Below, piece after piece: positions 1-8,648 of a DNA stretch of 64,000 nt. The position numbers and the translations under genes are program-made. The notes under the pieces were generated by a model. That model was not told the origin of the DNA, ran no database searches, and saw only the letters and a program-made list of their open reading frames with translations. Positions within the stretch are counted from its first letter, which is position 1. Each line of letters starts with the position of its first letter. This DNA is from Paraburkholderia caballeronis (GTDB lineage Bacteria; Pseudomonadota; Gammaproteobacteria; Burkholderiales; Burkholderiaceae), in assembly GCF_900104845.1 (NCBI RefSeq), contig NZ_FNSR01000001.1, positions 868,001-932,000 of the forward strand, read 5' to 3'.

Positions 1-430
1 CGAGTTCCTGCTGCAGCTTGACCGCGTGCGCATACGCGTCGCTGTACGACTCGCCGGCCTGCACGACTTCGACGGTCGGGCCGCCGTGCGCGCGGACCGC
101 GTCGACCTTCACCTGCGGCGTCGTCACCGGCACGCAGATCACCGCCTTCACGCCGAGTTTCGCGGCGGACAGCGCGACGCCCTGTGCGTGATTGCCCGCC
201 GACGCCGTGATCACGCCGCGCGCGAGCGCGTCGGCCGGCAGATGCGCCATCTTGTTGTACGCGCCGCGCACCTTGAACGAGAACACCGGCTGGTTGTCCT
301 CGCGCTTCAGGAAAACCGGGTTGCGCAGACGGGCCGACAGGTTCGGCGCGCGCTCCAGTTCGGTCTCGCGGGCGACGTCGTAGACGCGGGCGGTGAGGAT
401 CTTCTTCAGGTAGTCGTCGTGGGAGGCCAT
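1..430 (-). CDS. ilvA: Threonine ammonia-lyase (threonine deaminase), N-terminal part
   Basis: This enzyme converts threonine to 2-oxobutanoate, the first committed step of isoleucine synthesis, using pyridoxal phosphate. Only the first 143 residues lie in the window; the rest runs off the left edge. The start ATG is at 430-428. The PLP-lysine motif SFKVRGAYNK is at residues 51-60 with Lys53, and the phosphate-binding SAGNHAQG motif is at residues 77-84, both diagnostic of fold-type II threonine/serine dehydratases. The biosynthetic form normally adds C-terminal ACT-like regulatory domains for isoleucine feedback, which cannot be checked here. A -10-like TATCAT lies at 476-471 on the minus strand without a convincing -35. 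A catabolic TdcB-type enzyme cannot be fully excluded without the C-terminus. Confidence 0.93.
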   Translation of the reverse strand, partial: MASHDDYLKKILTARVYDVARETELERAPNLSARLRNPVFLKREDNQPVFSFKVRGAYNKMAHLPADALARGVITASAGNHAQGVALSAAKLGVKAVICVPVTTPQVKVDAVRAHGGPTVEVVQAGESYSDAYAHAVKLQQEL

Positions 431-725
431 GCGGGGACGCTCGATGCGCTTGTCGTACGGGAAAGCGTCAATGATAGCGCCAACGGCGCGCGCTCTGGCC
501 TGATCCGGGGCGCGGAGGCCGGTGTGCCGGCCATTGCCGGCGGGCGGCGAAAGCGTCGGAGCCGCGAGCAGCGGGCCGCCGGTGACCGACCTTCCGGCCG
601 GTCGGCATGATCCCAGTCGACGCTCGCCCGGCGTTTCGCGAATCCACTTGCGAGCGGACCCGTGAGCTCGGCCGAATGCCCCTTTGCGCCGACGGTTTAC
701 CGACAGCGCGGGTCCCGATCATGCG

Positions 726-732
726 TTAAAAT
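726..732 (+). promoter_or_regulatory. -10-like element TTAAAAT upstream of the FAD oxidoreductase
   Basis: TTAAAAT resembles the sigma70 -10 elements seen before many betaproteobacterial genes. No good -35 match lies 16-18 bp upstream (CAGCGC at 704-709), so this is a weak call. It would give a leader of about 300 nt before the ATG at 1048. Confidence 0.3.
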
Positions 733-867
733 CCGCTTTTGGAACAAGGATCGGAAGATGCACTGGCAGCCTCGGACCGCCCATTTGATGCCCGCACGGC
801 GCGAGACCCGCCCTGCGGCGCAGCGGCAAGTCCGCCACGCACGATCGTGTCGCGGAATCTGAGCGCC

Positions 868-909
868 GGGAAGCCCTCGGCGTGAACCGTGCCGCCGGTC
901 GGGCTTCCC
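868..909 (+). repeat. Perfect 9-bp inverted repeat (hairpin) in the leader region
   Basis: GGGAAGCCC at 868-876 is matched exactly by GGGCTTCCC at 901-909, with further G/C pairing possible in the 24-nt interval. No T-run follows, so a classical intrinsic terminator is unlikely. It could be part of an RNA leader or a factor-binding site. Confidence 0.5.
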
Positions 910-1047
910 CCACACCTGCGTCCGCATGCAGCGACAAGCGGACCCGAATTCAGCACTGCGCCCCCCACGCGCGCCCGTCAGATGCAGCCGGCGCTCGCCT
1001 CGAACGAAAAGAGCGCGCTGCACACTGACCCAAAGAGTCGTCCAAAC

Positions 1048-4000
1048 ATGAACGCACCTCAAGTATTCGATCCTCACGGCGCGGCTGCTGCCGTGGCCGC
1101 CGATGCCGAACCGCGCCTGCGCGAGATTCCCTATAACTACACGTCGTTTTCCGATCGCGAGATCGTGATCCGCCTGCTGGGCGAGGACGCGTGGACGGTG
1201 CTGGCCGAACTGCGCTCGGAACGCCGGACCGGCCGCTCGGCGCGGATGCTGTACGAAGTGCTCGGCGACATCTGGGTCGTGCGCCGCAATCCGTATCTGC
1301 AGGACGACCTGCTCGACAACCCGAAGCGCCGCGCGCTGCTGATCGGCGCGCTGAACCACCGGCTCGCGGAAATCGAGAAGCGCCGCCGCGCCGACCTCGT
1401 CGCCCACAACGACGGCGCGGGCGTCGATCGCGCGGCGCGCGTCGAGACGCTGGTCGTCGCCGCGCGCCGCGCGGTGGACAGTTTCGCGGCCGAATTCGAG
1501 CGGATGGCCGAACTGCGCCGCCGCGCGACCAAGGTGCTCGGCCGCCGCACGCAGAAGGACAACATCCGCTTCGACGGCCTCGCGCGCGTATCGCACGTGA
1601 CCGACGCGACCGACTGGCGGGTCGAGTATCCGTTCGTCGTGCTGACGCCGGACACCGAAGCGGAGATCGCCGGACTCGTGAAGGCGTGTTTCGAACTCGG
1701 GCTCACGGTGATCCCGCGCGGCGGCGGCACCGGCTACACGGGCGGCGCGGTGCCGCTTACGCCGTTCTCGGCCGTCATCAACACCGAGAAGCTCGAACAA
1801 CTCGGGCCGGTCGAGCTGACCGACCTGCCGGGCGTCGCGCGTCAGGTGCCGACGATCTTCTCGGGCGCGGGCGTCGTCACGCGCCGCGTGACCGAGGCGG
1901 CCGAGCACGCGGGTTACGTGTTCGCGGTCGATCCGACGTCGCTCGACGCGTCGTGCATCGGCGGCAACGTCGCGATGAACGCGGGCGGCAAGAAGGCGGT
2001 GCTGTGGGGCACCGCGCTCGACAATCTCGCGTGGTGGCGGATGGTCGATCCGGACGGCAACTGGCTCGAAGTCACGCGCCTCGATCACAACCTCGGCAAG
2101 ATCCACGACATCGAAGTCGCGCGCTTCGAGCTGAAGTGGTTCGACGGCGAGCACGCGCCCGGCGAAAAGCTGCTGCGCACCGAGGCGCTCGACATCGAAG
2201 GCCGGCGCTTCCGCAAGGAAGGGCTCGGCAAGGACGTCACGGACAAGTTCCTCGCGGGCCTGCCGGGCGTGCAGAAGGAAGGCTGCGACGGGCTCATCAC
2301 GTCCGCGCGCTGGGTGCTGCACAAGATGCCCGCGCACACGCGCACCGTCTGCCTCGAATTCTTCGGCCAGGCGCGCGAGGCGATTCCGAGCATCGTCGAG
2401 ATCAAGGACTATCTGTTCGAAACGTCGAAGCAGGGCGGCGCGATTCTCGCGGGCCTCGAACACCTCGACGAACGTTATCTGCGCGCGGTCGGCTACGCGA
2501 CGAAGAGCAAGCGCAACGCGTTTCCGAAGATGGTGCTGATCGGCGACATCGTCGGCGACGACGCCGATGCGGTCGCCGCGGCGACGTCCGAAGTCGTGCG
2601 GATGGCGAACGGCAAGAGCGGCGAGGGTTTCGTCGCGGTCAGCGCGGAGGCGAGGAAGCGCTTCTGGCTCGACCGCAGCCGCACCGCCGCGATCGCGAAG
2701 CATACGAACGCGTTCAAGATCAACGAGGACGTCGTCATTCCGCTCCCCCGGATGGGCGAGTACACGGACGGCATCGAGCGGATCAACATCGAGCTGTCGG
2801 TCAAGAACAAGCTGCAACTGGTCGACGCGCTCGAAGCGTTCTTCAAGGCGGGCAAGCTGCCGCTCGGCAAGTCGGACGACGCCAACGAGATTCCGAGCGC
2901 GGAACTGCTCGAAGACCGCGTGCAGCAGGCGCTCGACCTGATGACGCGCGTGCGCGAGCGCTGGTCGTTCCTGCGCGACCGGCTCGACATGCCGCTGCGC
3001 GAGGCGCAGCACTATCTCGTCACGCTCGGTTACGAGGCGCTCGCGGAAAAGTTCGCGGACCGCGTGGACGCGCAGCCGGACGCGACCGTGTTCCACGTCG
3101 CGCAGGACCGCACCGTGCGCGTGTCGTGGAAGCAGGAGATCCGCGCGGAACTGCGGCAGATCTTCAACGGCGGCGAGTTCAAGCCGATCCTCGACGAGGC
3201 GCAGGCGATCCACAAGCAGGTGCTGCGCGGCCGCGTGTTCGTCGCGCTGCACATGCACGCGGGCGACGGCAACGTGCACACGAACATCCCGGTCAACTCG
3301 GACAACTACGAGATGCTGCAGGATGCGCACAAGGCGGTCGCGCGGATCATGAAGCTCGCGCGCTCGCTCGACGGCGTGATTTCCGGCGAGCACGGGATCG
3401 GCATCACGAAGCTCGAATTCCTCACCGAAGACGAGATCGCCGAATTCCGCTCGTACAAGCAGCGCGTCGATCCGCAGGGCCGCTTCAACGCGGGCAAGCT
3501 GCTCGAAGGCGCGGACCTGCGCAACGCGTACACGCCGAGCTTCGGGCTGATGGGCTACGAGTCGCTCATCATGCAGCAGTCGGACATCGGCGCGATTGCG
3601 AACTCGGTGAAGGACTGCCTGCGCTGCGGCAAGTGCAAGCCGGTCTGCGCGACCCACGTGCCGCGCGCGAACCTGCTGTACAGCCCGCGCAACAAGATCC
3701 TCGCGACGTCGCTGCTGGTCGAGGCGTTCCTGTACGAGGAGCAGACGCGCCGCGGCGTGTCGATCAAGCACTGGGACGAGTTCAACGACGTCGCCGACCA
3801 CTGCACGGTCTGCCACAAGTGCGTGACGCCGTGCCCGGTGAAGATCGACTTCGGCGACGTGACGATGAACATGCGCAACCTGCTGCGCAAGATGGGCAAG
3901 AAGAAGTTCAACGCGGGCAACGCGGCCGGCATGTTCTTCCTGAACGCGACGAACCCGCAGACGATCAACCTCGCGCGCACCGCGATGATGGGCGTCGGCT

Positions 4001-5097
4001 ACAAGGCGCAGCGCCTCGGCAACGACCTGCTGAAGAAGGTCGTGAAGAAGCAGACCGCGCGTCCGCCGGCGACGACGGGCCGGCCGCCGGTCGTCGAGCA
4101 GGTGATCCACTTCATGAACAAGAAGATGCCGGGCAACCTGCCGAAGAAGACGGCGCGCGCGCTGCTCGACATCGAGGACAACAAGATCGTCCCGATCATC
4201 CGCAACCCGAAGACGACGAACGCCGACTCGGAAGCGGTGTTCTACTTCCCGGGCTGTGGCTCGGAGCGGCTGTTCTCGCAGGTCGGCCTCGCGACCCAGG
4301 CGATGCTGTGGGAAGCGGGCGTGCAGACGGTGCTGCCGCCGGGCTACCTGTGCTGCGGTTATCCGCAGCGCGGTTCGGGCCAGTACGACAAGGCGGAGAA
4401 GATCGTCACCGACAACCGCGTGCTGTTCCACCGCGTCGCGAACACGCTGAACTATCTCGACATCAAGACGGTGGTCGTGTCGTGCGGCACCTGCTACGAC
4501 CAGCTGGCCGGCTACGAATTCGAGAAGATCTTCCCGGGCTGCCGGATCATCGACATCCACGAGTTCCTGCTGGAGAAGGGCATCAAGCTCGACGGCGTGA
4601 GCGGCACGCGCTACATGTACCACGACCCGTGCCACACGCCGATCAAGACCATCGATCCGGTGAAGCTCGTGAACGAGCTGATGGGTTCGGAAAAGGACGG
4701 CTACAAAATCGAGAAGAGCGACCGCTGCTGCGGCGAATCGGGCACGCTCGCAGTGACGCGCCCCGATATTTCGACGCAGGTGCGCTTCCGCAAGGAAGAG
4801 GAGATCCGCAAGGGCGCGGCGAAACTGCGCGGCATTCCCGTGGGCGGTGTTCCGGCGGGCGGCGCGGACGAAGCGGCAGTCGCGCAGCCAGCGAGCCACG
4901 CGAACGGCTCCCCCGACGTGAAGATCCTGACGAGCTGCCCGTCGTGTCTGCAAGGGCTGTCGCGTTACAACGAAGACGCGAACATCGAAGCGGACTACAT
5001 CGTGGTGGAAATCGCCCGACACGTTCTCGGCGACAACTGGATGGCGGACTACGTCGAACGGGCGAACAATGGCGGGATCGAGCGCGTGCTGGTCTGA
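1048..5097 (+). CDS. Large FAD-linked oxidase fused to Fe-S cluster and CCG domains (DUF3683-type, lactate/glycolate dehydrogenase-like)
   Basis: This 1349-residue cytoplasmic or membrane-associated flavoprotein probably oxidises a 2-hydroxy acid and passes electrons through Fe-S clusters. Order: an N-terminal region (about 1-190) resembling DUF3683; a PCMH FAD-binding domain with [11 protein letters not shown] near residues 223-233; the FAD-oxidase C-terminal domain with [10 protein letters not shown] near residue 735; two 4Fe-4S motifs, [11 protein letters not shown] near 857 and [11 protein letters not shown] near 919; then two CCG domains, FPGCG near 1066 and HDPCH near 1192, of the HdrB/GlpC/LutA type. 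It therefore joins GlcD-like and GlcF/LutA-like functions in one chain. The ATG at 1048 is preferred because the sequence upstream of it lacks family similarity. The substrate is not evident; D-lactate or glycolate is a family-level guess. It stands alone, upstream of the HIT gene. Confidence 0.88.
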   Translation: MNAPQVFDPHGAAAAVAADAEPRLREIPYNYTSFSDREIVIRLLGEDAWTVLAELRSERRTGRSARMLYEVLGDIWVVRRNPYLQDDLLDNPKRRALLIGALNHRLAEIEKRRRADLVAHNDGAGVDRAARVETLVVAARRAVDSFAAEFERMAELRRRATKVLGRRTQKDNIRFDGLARVSHVTDATDWRVEYPFVVLTPDTEAEIAGLVKACFELGLTVIPRGGGTGYTGGAVPLTPFSAVINTEKLEQLGPVELTDLPGVARQVPTIFSGAGVVTRRVTEAAEHAGYVFAVDPTSLDASCIGGNVAMNAGGKKAVLWGTALDNLAWWRMVDPDGNWLEVTRLDHNLGKIHDIEVARFELKWFDGEHAPGEKLLRTEALDIEGRRFRKEGLGKDVTDKFLAGLPGVQKEGCDGLITSARWVLHKMPAHTRTVCLEFFGQAREAIPSIVEIKDYLFETSKQGGAILAGLEHLDERYLRAVGYATKSKRNAFPKMVLIGDIVGDDADAVAAATSEVVRMANGKSGEGFVAVSAEARKRFWLDRSRTAAIAKHTNAFKINEDVVIPLPRMGEYTDGIERINIELSVKNKLQLVDALEAFFKAGKLPLGKSDDANEIPSAELLEDRVQQALDLMTRVRERWSFLRDRLDMPLREAQHYLVTLGYEALAEKFADRVDAQPDATVFHVAQDRTVRVSWKQEIRAELRQIFNGGEFKPILDEAQAIHKQVLRGRVFVALHMHAGDGNVHTNIPVNSDNYEMLQDAHKAVARIMKLARSLDGVISGEHGIGITKLEFLTEDEIAEFRSYKQRVDPQGRFNAGKLLEGADLRNAYTPSFGLMGYESLIMQQSDIGAIANSVKDCLRCGKCKPVCATHVPRANLLYSPRNKILATSLLVEAFLYEEQTRRGVSIKHWDEFNDVADHCTVCHKCVTPCPVKIDFGDVTMNMRNLLRKMGKKKFNAGNAAGMFFLNATNPQTINLARTAMMGVGYKAQRLGNDLLKKVVKKQTARPPATTGRPPVVEQVIHFMNKKMPGNLPKKTARALLDIEDNKIVPIIRNPKTTNADSEAVFYFPGCGSERLFSQVGLATQAMLWEAGVQTVLPPGYLCCGYPQRGSGQYDKAEKIVTDNRVLFHRVANTLNYLDIKTVVVSCGTCYDQLAGYEFEKIFPGCRIIDIHEFLLEKGIKLDGVSGTRYMYHDPCHTPIKTIDPVKLVNELMGSEKDGYKIEKSDRCCGESGTLAVTRPDISTQVRFRKEEEIRKGAAKLRGIPVGGVPAGGADEAAVAQPASHANGSPDVKILTSCPSCLQGLSRYNEDANIEADYIVVEIARHVLGDNWMADYVERANNGGIERVLV

Positions 5098-5148
5098 CGG
5101 CTGCGCGCTCGGGTCGCGATAAGGTCGCTATAAGCTACGAGGACGATG

Positions 5149-5580
5149 ATGGGATGCGTATTCTGCAGTGAGGAAGGCGGCGACGTGCTGTGGCAGGACG
5201 ACCGTCTGCGGGTCGTGCTCGCGACGGCGGAGAACGACTATCCGGGCTTCTGCCGGGTCGTCTGGAACGCGCATATCGCCGAATTCTCGGATCTCGGCGC
5301 GGCCGACCGGGAACACGTGATGCGTTCGGTGTACGCGGTCGAGCGCGCGCTGCGCCGCGTGATGCAGCCGGTGAAGGTGAATCTGGCGAGCCTCGGCAAC
5401 CAGGTGCCGCACGTTCACTGGCACGTGATTCCGCGCTTCACGAACGATGCGCACTTCCCGCTGCCGGTGTGGGCGCCGCGTCAGCGCACGGTGTCGGAGG
5501 CGCTGCTGTCGCAGCGGCGCGCACAGGCGACGCTGCTGCGCGACGCGGTGCGTCAGGAAATCGAACAGGCGCTGGCCTGA
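5149..5580 (+). CDS. HIT family protein (nucleotide hydrolase or transferase)
   Basis: This is a small histidine-triad protein of 143 residues that acts on nucleotide or dinucleotide phosphates. The signature HVHWHVIPR (His88, His90, His92) is intact, and an N-terminal CVFC pair could bind metal. Two consecutive ATGs exist (5146 and 5149). GAGGA at 5139-5143 is 5 nt before the second, which I chose; the other start adds one Met. It lies 51 bp after the FAD oxidoreductase and 10 bp before the DUF971 gene, starting the run that leads into ubiE. The substrate is unknown. Confidence 0.85.
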   Translation: MGCVFCSEEGGDVLWQDDRLRVVLATAENDYPGFCRVVWNAHIAEFSDLGAADREHVMRSVYAVERALRRVMQPVKVNLASLGNQVPHVHWHVIPRFTNDAHFPLPVWAPRQRTVSEALLSQRRAQATLLRDAVRQEIEQALA

Positions 5581-5590
5581 GGTCAAAAAG

Positions 5591-6004
5591 ATGAGTGGAT
5601 TGAAAGCCGATACGCCGGTGCCGACCGGCGTCGTGGTGCACGCGCTGTCGCGCGTGCTGGAGTTGCAATATGCGGACGGCCGCAGTTTTCGGGTGCCGTT
5701 CGAGCTGATGCGCGTGTATTCGCCGTCGGCGGAGGTGCAGGGCCACGGGCCGGGGCAGGAGACGCTGCAGACCGGCAAGCGCGAGGTGACGATCACCGCG
5801 CTCGAAGGCGTCGGCAACTATGCGTTGCAGCCGACGTTCTCCGATGGCCATTCGACCGGCCTTTATTCGTGGGATCTGCTGTACGACCTCGCGACGCGCC
5901 AGGACGAACTGTGGGCCGATTACTTCGCGAAGCTGAAGGCGGCCGGCGTCGAGCGCGACGCGCCGATGCCGCCGCCCGCGGCGGCGCACGGCCACTGCCA
6001 CTGA
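5591..6004 (+). CDS. DUF971 (gamma-butyrobetaine hydroxylase-like N-terminal domain) protein
   Basis: This 137-residue protein corresponds to the stand-alone DUF971 domain, the fold also found at the N-terminus of gamma-butyrobetaine hydroxylase. The pattern LQYADGR followed by VPFELMRVYSPSAEV (residues about 24-47) and YSWDLLYDLA (about 94-103) is typical. The protein ends in a short HGHCH tail that could bind metal. Its biochemical role is not established; related proteins are linked to Fe-S or ubiquinone-related gene clusters. It sits between the HIT gene and ubiE. The ATG at 5591 follows TGAGGTC, which includes the stop region of the HIT gene. Confidence 0.82.
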   Translation: MSGLKADTPVPTGVVVHALSRVLELQYADGRSFRVPFELMRVYSPSAEVQGHGPGQETLQTGKREVTITALEGVGNYALQPTFSDGHSTGLYSWDLLYDLATRQDELWADYFAKLKAAGVERDAPMPPPAAAHGHCH

Positions 6005-6086
6005 GCGTTCCTGATACGATCCGGCCTGGCCGCCTTCTGGCGCGCCGCAACATTTCAACGACAAGACCTGCGAAAGGACGAGCGCG

Positions 6087-6818
6087 ATGAGCAAAACCCA
6101 CTTCGGCTATCAGACAGTCGACGAACAGGAAAAGGCGCAGAAGGTGGCGGGCGTGTTCCACTCCGTCGCTTCGAACTACGACCTGATGAACGACCTGATG
6201 TCGGGCGGGCTGCATCGCGCGTGGAAGGCGTTCACGATCGCGCAGGCGAACGTGCGGCCCGGCGCGAAGGTGCTGGACATCGCGGGCGGCACCGGCGACC
6301 TGTCGAGCGTCTTCGCGAAGAAGGCGGGGCCGACCGGCGAGGTATGGCACACGGACATCAACGAGTCGATGCTGCGGGTCGGCCGCGACCGGCTGATCGA
6401 CCGCGGCGTGATCACGCCGGCGCTGCTGTGCGACGCGGAGAAGATTCCGTTTCCGGACAACTACTTCGACGTGGTCACGGTCGCGTTCGGGCTGCGCAAC
6501 ATGACGCACAAGGACGTCGCGCTCGCGGAGATGCGGCGCGTGCTGAAGCCGGGCGGCCGGCTGCTGGTGCTCGAATTCTCGAAGGTGTGGGAGCCGTTGA
6601 AGAAGGCTTACGACGTCTATTCGTTCCGCGTGCTGCCGTGGCTCGGCTCGCGCTTCGCGAGCGACGCGGACAGCTACCGCTACCTGGCGGAATCGATCCG
6701 GATGCATCCGGACCAGGAAACCCTGAAGACGATGATGGAACAAGCCGGCCTCGACGCCGTGAAATATTACAATTTGTCAGCTGGCGTGGTAGCCTTACAC
6801 ATCGGCACAAAGTATTAG
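6087..6818 (+). CDS. ubiE: Ubiquinone/menaquinone biosynthesis C-methyltransferase UbiE
   Basis: UbiE is a SAM-dependent methyltransferase that C-methylates the ring of the ubiquinone precursor (2-polyprenyl-6-methoxy-1,4-benzoquinol). The 243-residue length and N-terminus ([18 protein letters not shown]) match the family. SAM motif [12 protein letters not shown], is at about residues 62-72, and the family motif FGLRNMTHK is near 132. The start ATG follows GAAAGGACGAG. Two further ubiquinone genes, ubiJ and ubiB, follow after one Tim44-like gene, as in the enterobacterial ubiE-ubiJ-ubiB operon but with an insertion. Confidence 0.96.
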   Translation: MSKTHFGYQTVDEQEKAQKVAGVFHSVASNYDLMNDLMSGGLHRAWKAFTIAQANVRPGAKVLDIAGGTGDLSSVFAKKAGPTGEVWHTDINESMLRVGRDRLIDRGVITPALLCDAEKIPFPDNYFDVVTVAFGLRNMTHKDVALAEMRRVLKPGGRLLVLEFSKVWEPLKKAYDVYSFRVLPWLGSRFASDADSYRYLAESIRMHPDQETLKTMMEQAGLDAVKYYNLSAGVVALHIGTKY

Positions 6819-6854
6819 TGTTCCCAACTCTCTGTCTTTAAAGGAATTTCGATC

Positions 6855-7874
6855 ATGTCTGAGCCTCGTGTTAATGCTTCCGGAAAGCTTTCATCGCGGT
6901 GGGCCAGACGGATCGGAGTCCTGGCCATCGTCGGTGTCGTCGTTGCCGGCAGTCTCGCGTCGCTCGACGCCGAGGCGCGCCGGATGGGCGGCGGCCGCAG
7001 CTTCGGGCGGCAGTCCGCCACCGCCACCCAGCGCAGCACCACTCCGCCGCCCGCGCAGCCGGGTCCGTCGCAGCAGCCGGGCCAGATGCAGCGCGCGCAG
7101 CCCAACGGCGCACCCGGCGCGGCGCCGGCCGCCGCCGCATCCGCGCGCTCGCGCTGGCTCGGGCCGATCGCCGGCCTCGCCGCCGGTCTCGGCATCGCGG
7201 CGCTGCTGTCGCATTTCGGTCTCGGCGAAGCGTTCGCGGGCGCGATGGCCAACATGATCGTCATCGCGCTGCTCGCGGCGCTCGGGATCTGGCTGATCCG
7301 CAAGTTCATGAACCGCCGCCGTCCGGTCGAGGCGTCGTATCAGACCGGCGCGGGCGCCGGCCTGCCGCCTTCTGGCGGGCTGCGCTCCACCGGCTACACG
7401 CAGGAGCCGCGCTACACCGCGCCGCCGACCGGCCAGTACCTCGCGCCCGAAGCGAATCCGCTGACGCCGCCGCAGGTGGGCGCGGCGCCGTCGGTGCCCG
7501 CGAACTTCGACACCGAGGCGTTCCTGCGCAACGCGAAGGTGTACTTCGTGCGCCTGCAGGCCGCGTGGGACGCCGGCAACATGGACGATATCCGTGAGTT
7601 CGCGACGCCGGAAATGTTCGCGGAGATCCGCGTCGATCTGGCCGGTCGCGGTTCGCAGGCGAACCAGACCGACGTGGTGCAGTTGAGCGCCGACCTGCTC
7701 GGCGTCGAGGAGCGCGACAACGAGTACCTCGCGAGCGTGCGCTTCGAAGGGCTGATCCGCGAGACGGCGGGCGGCGCGGCGGAGCCGTTCGTCGAGGTGT
7801 GGAACCTGTCGAAGTCCCGCCTGACCGGCGAAGGCTGGCTGCTGGCCGGCATCCAGCAGGTCGCGCCGCACTGA
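6855..7874 (+). CDS. Tim44-like domain membrane protein
   Basis: A 339-residue inner-membrane protein. It has an N-terminal hydrophobic segment (about residues 20-38, possibly a signal anchor), then a Gln/Pro/Ala-rich stretch (about 50-95), a glycine-rich hydrophobic region with one or two membrane spans (about 100-150), a second low-complexity linker, and a C-terminal Tim44-like domain (about 215-337, from FDTEAFLRNAKVYFVRLQ). In bacteria this domain occurs in membrane-tethered proteins of unclear role. The start follows AAAGGAATTTCGATC. It is placed between ubiE and ubiJ and followed by a terminator-like hairpin. Confidence 0.85.
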   Translation: MSEPRVNASGKLSSRWARRIGVLAIVGVVVAGSLASLDAEARRMGGGRSFGRQSATATQRSTTPPPAQPGPSQQPGQMQRAQPNGAPGAAPAAAASARSRWLGPIAGLAAGLGIAALLSHFGLGEAFAGAMANMIVIALLAALGIWLIRKFMNRRRPVEASYQTGAGAGLPPSGGLRSTGYTQEPRYTAPPTGQYLAPEANPLTPPQVGAAPSVPANFDTEAFLRNAKVYFVRLQAAWDAGNMDDIREFATPEMFAEIRVDLAGRGSQANQTDVVQLSADLLGVEERDNEYLASVRFEGLIRETAGGAAEPFVEVWNLSKSRLTGEGWLLAGIQQVAPH

Positions 7875-7956
7875 CCGGTGTCACGCGGCGGCGCGGCACG
7901 GGTTCGCTGGCCGGTTGGCCAGCATCTGTGACCGCGCGATCGAACGTTACAATAGG

Positions 7957-7990
7957 AGCCCGCGCGAGCTTGTGCCCGCGCGGGCTTTCT
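7957..7990 (+). terminator. Terminator-like hairpin between the Tim44-like gene and ubiJ
   Basis: A perfect 10-bp G/C-rich stem, AGCCCGCGCG (7957-7966) with CGCGCGGGCT (7977-7986), encloses a 10-nt loop and is followed by TTCTTATT, giving an intrinsic-terminator shape. A -10-like TACAAT at 7948-7953 lies just before it, so the element may separate or attenuate transcription entering ubiJ. Confidence 0.55.
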
Positions 7991-8003
7991 TATTCCATGT
8001 CCG

Positions 8004-8630
8004 ATGACCCTCGCCGCCAAGCCCTTCGCCGCTGCCGTCAATCATCTGCTCGCCCGCGAAACGTGGGCTCGCGAGCGCCTCGCCCCGTATGCCGGCAAGA
8101 CCGCGCGTCTGTCGTGCCCGCCAGTCGTTCTCACGCTGCTCGTGCAGCCCGACGGTTATCTTGCCGCCGTGGACGCGCATGATGCGCAGCAGGTGGACGT
8201 CACGCTGTCGGTGCCGGCCGCCGCGCTGCCGACGTATCTGCAGGGCGGCCAGGCGGCGGTGATGAAGCACGTGAAGATCGAGGGCGACGCGGAGTTCGCG
8301 ACGACGCTCGGCAAGCTCGCCGAGCATCTGCGCTGGGAGCCGGAAGAGGACCTCGCGCAGCTGATCGGCGACGCGCCGGCGTCGCGGGTCGCGTCGCTCG
8401 CGCGCTCGGCGGCGCAGCAGGCGCGCCGCACCGGGCGCAACGTGCTCGACTCGGTGGCCGAGTATCTGCTCGACGAGAATCCGCAACTGGTTCGGCGCAC
8501 GGAACTCGACGGCTTCAACGCGGAGCTGTCGCGCGCGCGCGATGCGCTGGCGCGCGTCGAAAAGCGCGTGGAGCGCATCGAACAGACATTACAAGCCCGT
8601 GGCGGCGCGCGTTCGCGCAGCACGCGCTAG
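8004..8630 (+). CDS. ubiJ: Ubiquinone biosynthesis accessory factor UbiJ (SCP2 sterol-carrier domain)
   Basis: UbiJ is a soluble lipid-binding accessory protein that helps the Ubi enzymes handle hydrophobic quinone intermediates. The 208-residue protein has an SCP2-like domain (about residues 15-115; LQGGQAAVMKHVKIEGDAEF is near 77-96) and a C-terminal helical part with a predicted coiled coil (about 165-200, ELSRARDALARVEKRVERIE), the usual UbiJ layout. It is directly followed by ubiB, 18 bp downstream, supporting the assignment. No strong ribosome-binding site is seen before the ATG at 8004. Confidence 0.86.
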   Translation: MTLAAKPFAAAVNHLLARETWARERLAPYAGKTARLSCPPVVLTLLVQPDGYLAAVDAHDAQQVDVTLSVPAAALPTYLQGGQAAVMKHVKIEGDAEFATTLGKLAEHLRWEPEEDLAQLIGDAPASRVASLARSAAQQARRTGRNVLDSVAEYLLDENPQLVRRTELDGFNAELSRARDALARVEKRVERIEQTLQARGGARSRSTR

Positions 8631-8648
8631 TCAACGGGCCTTAGAAAC

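Larger units (their letters stand above)
431..1047. other. 617-bp intergenic region between divergent ilvA and the FAD oxidoreductase
   Basis: No convincing gene is seen. Open frames crossing this stretch have no recognisable domain and no ribosome-binding site. The right half is rich in potential secondary structure: a TCCGC/GCGGA stem around a CACGATCGTG palindrome (about 831-855) and a perfect 9-bp stem (868-876 with 901-909). A TTAAAAT -10-like element sits at 726-732, so the oxidoreductase mRNA may carry a leader of about 300 nt, or a short RNA may lie in front of it. Confidence 0.5.

Noticed and set aside
740..915. Possible 6S RNA
   Set aside because: The size and position were tempting, but the conserved GAGCATGCTCGG-type element and central-bubble sequences of 6S RNA were not found.
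697..5022. Very long minus-strand open frame antisense to the FAD oxidoreductase
   Set aside because: It is a product of high GC content. The translation is dominated by Arg, Val, Ala, His and Asp without domains, while the plus strand encodes a clear multi-domain enzyme.
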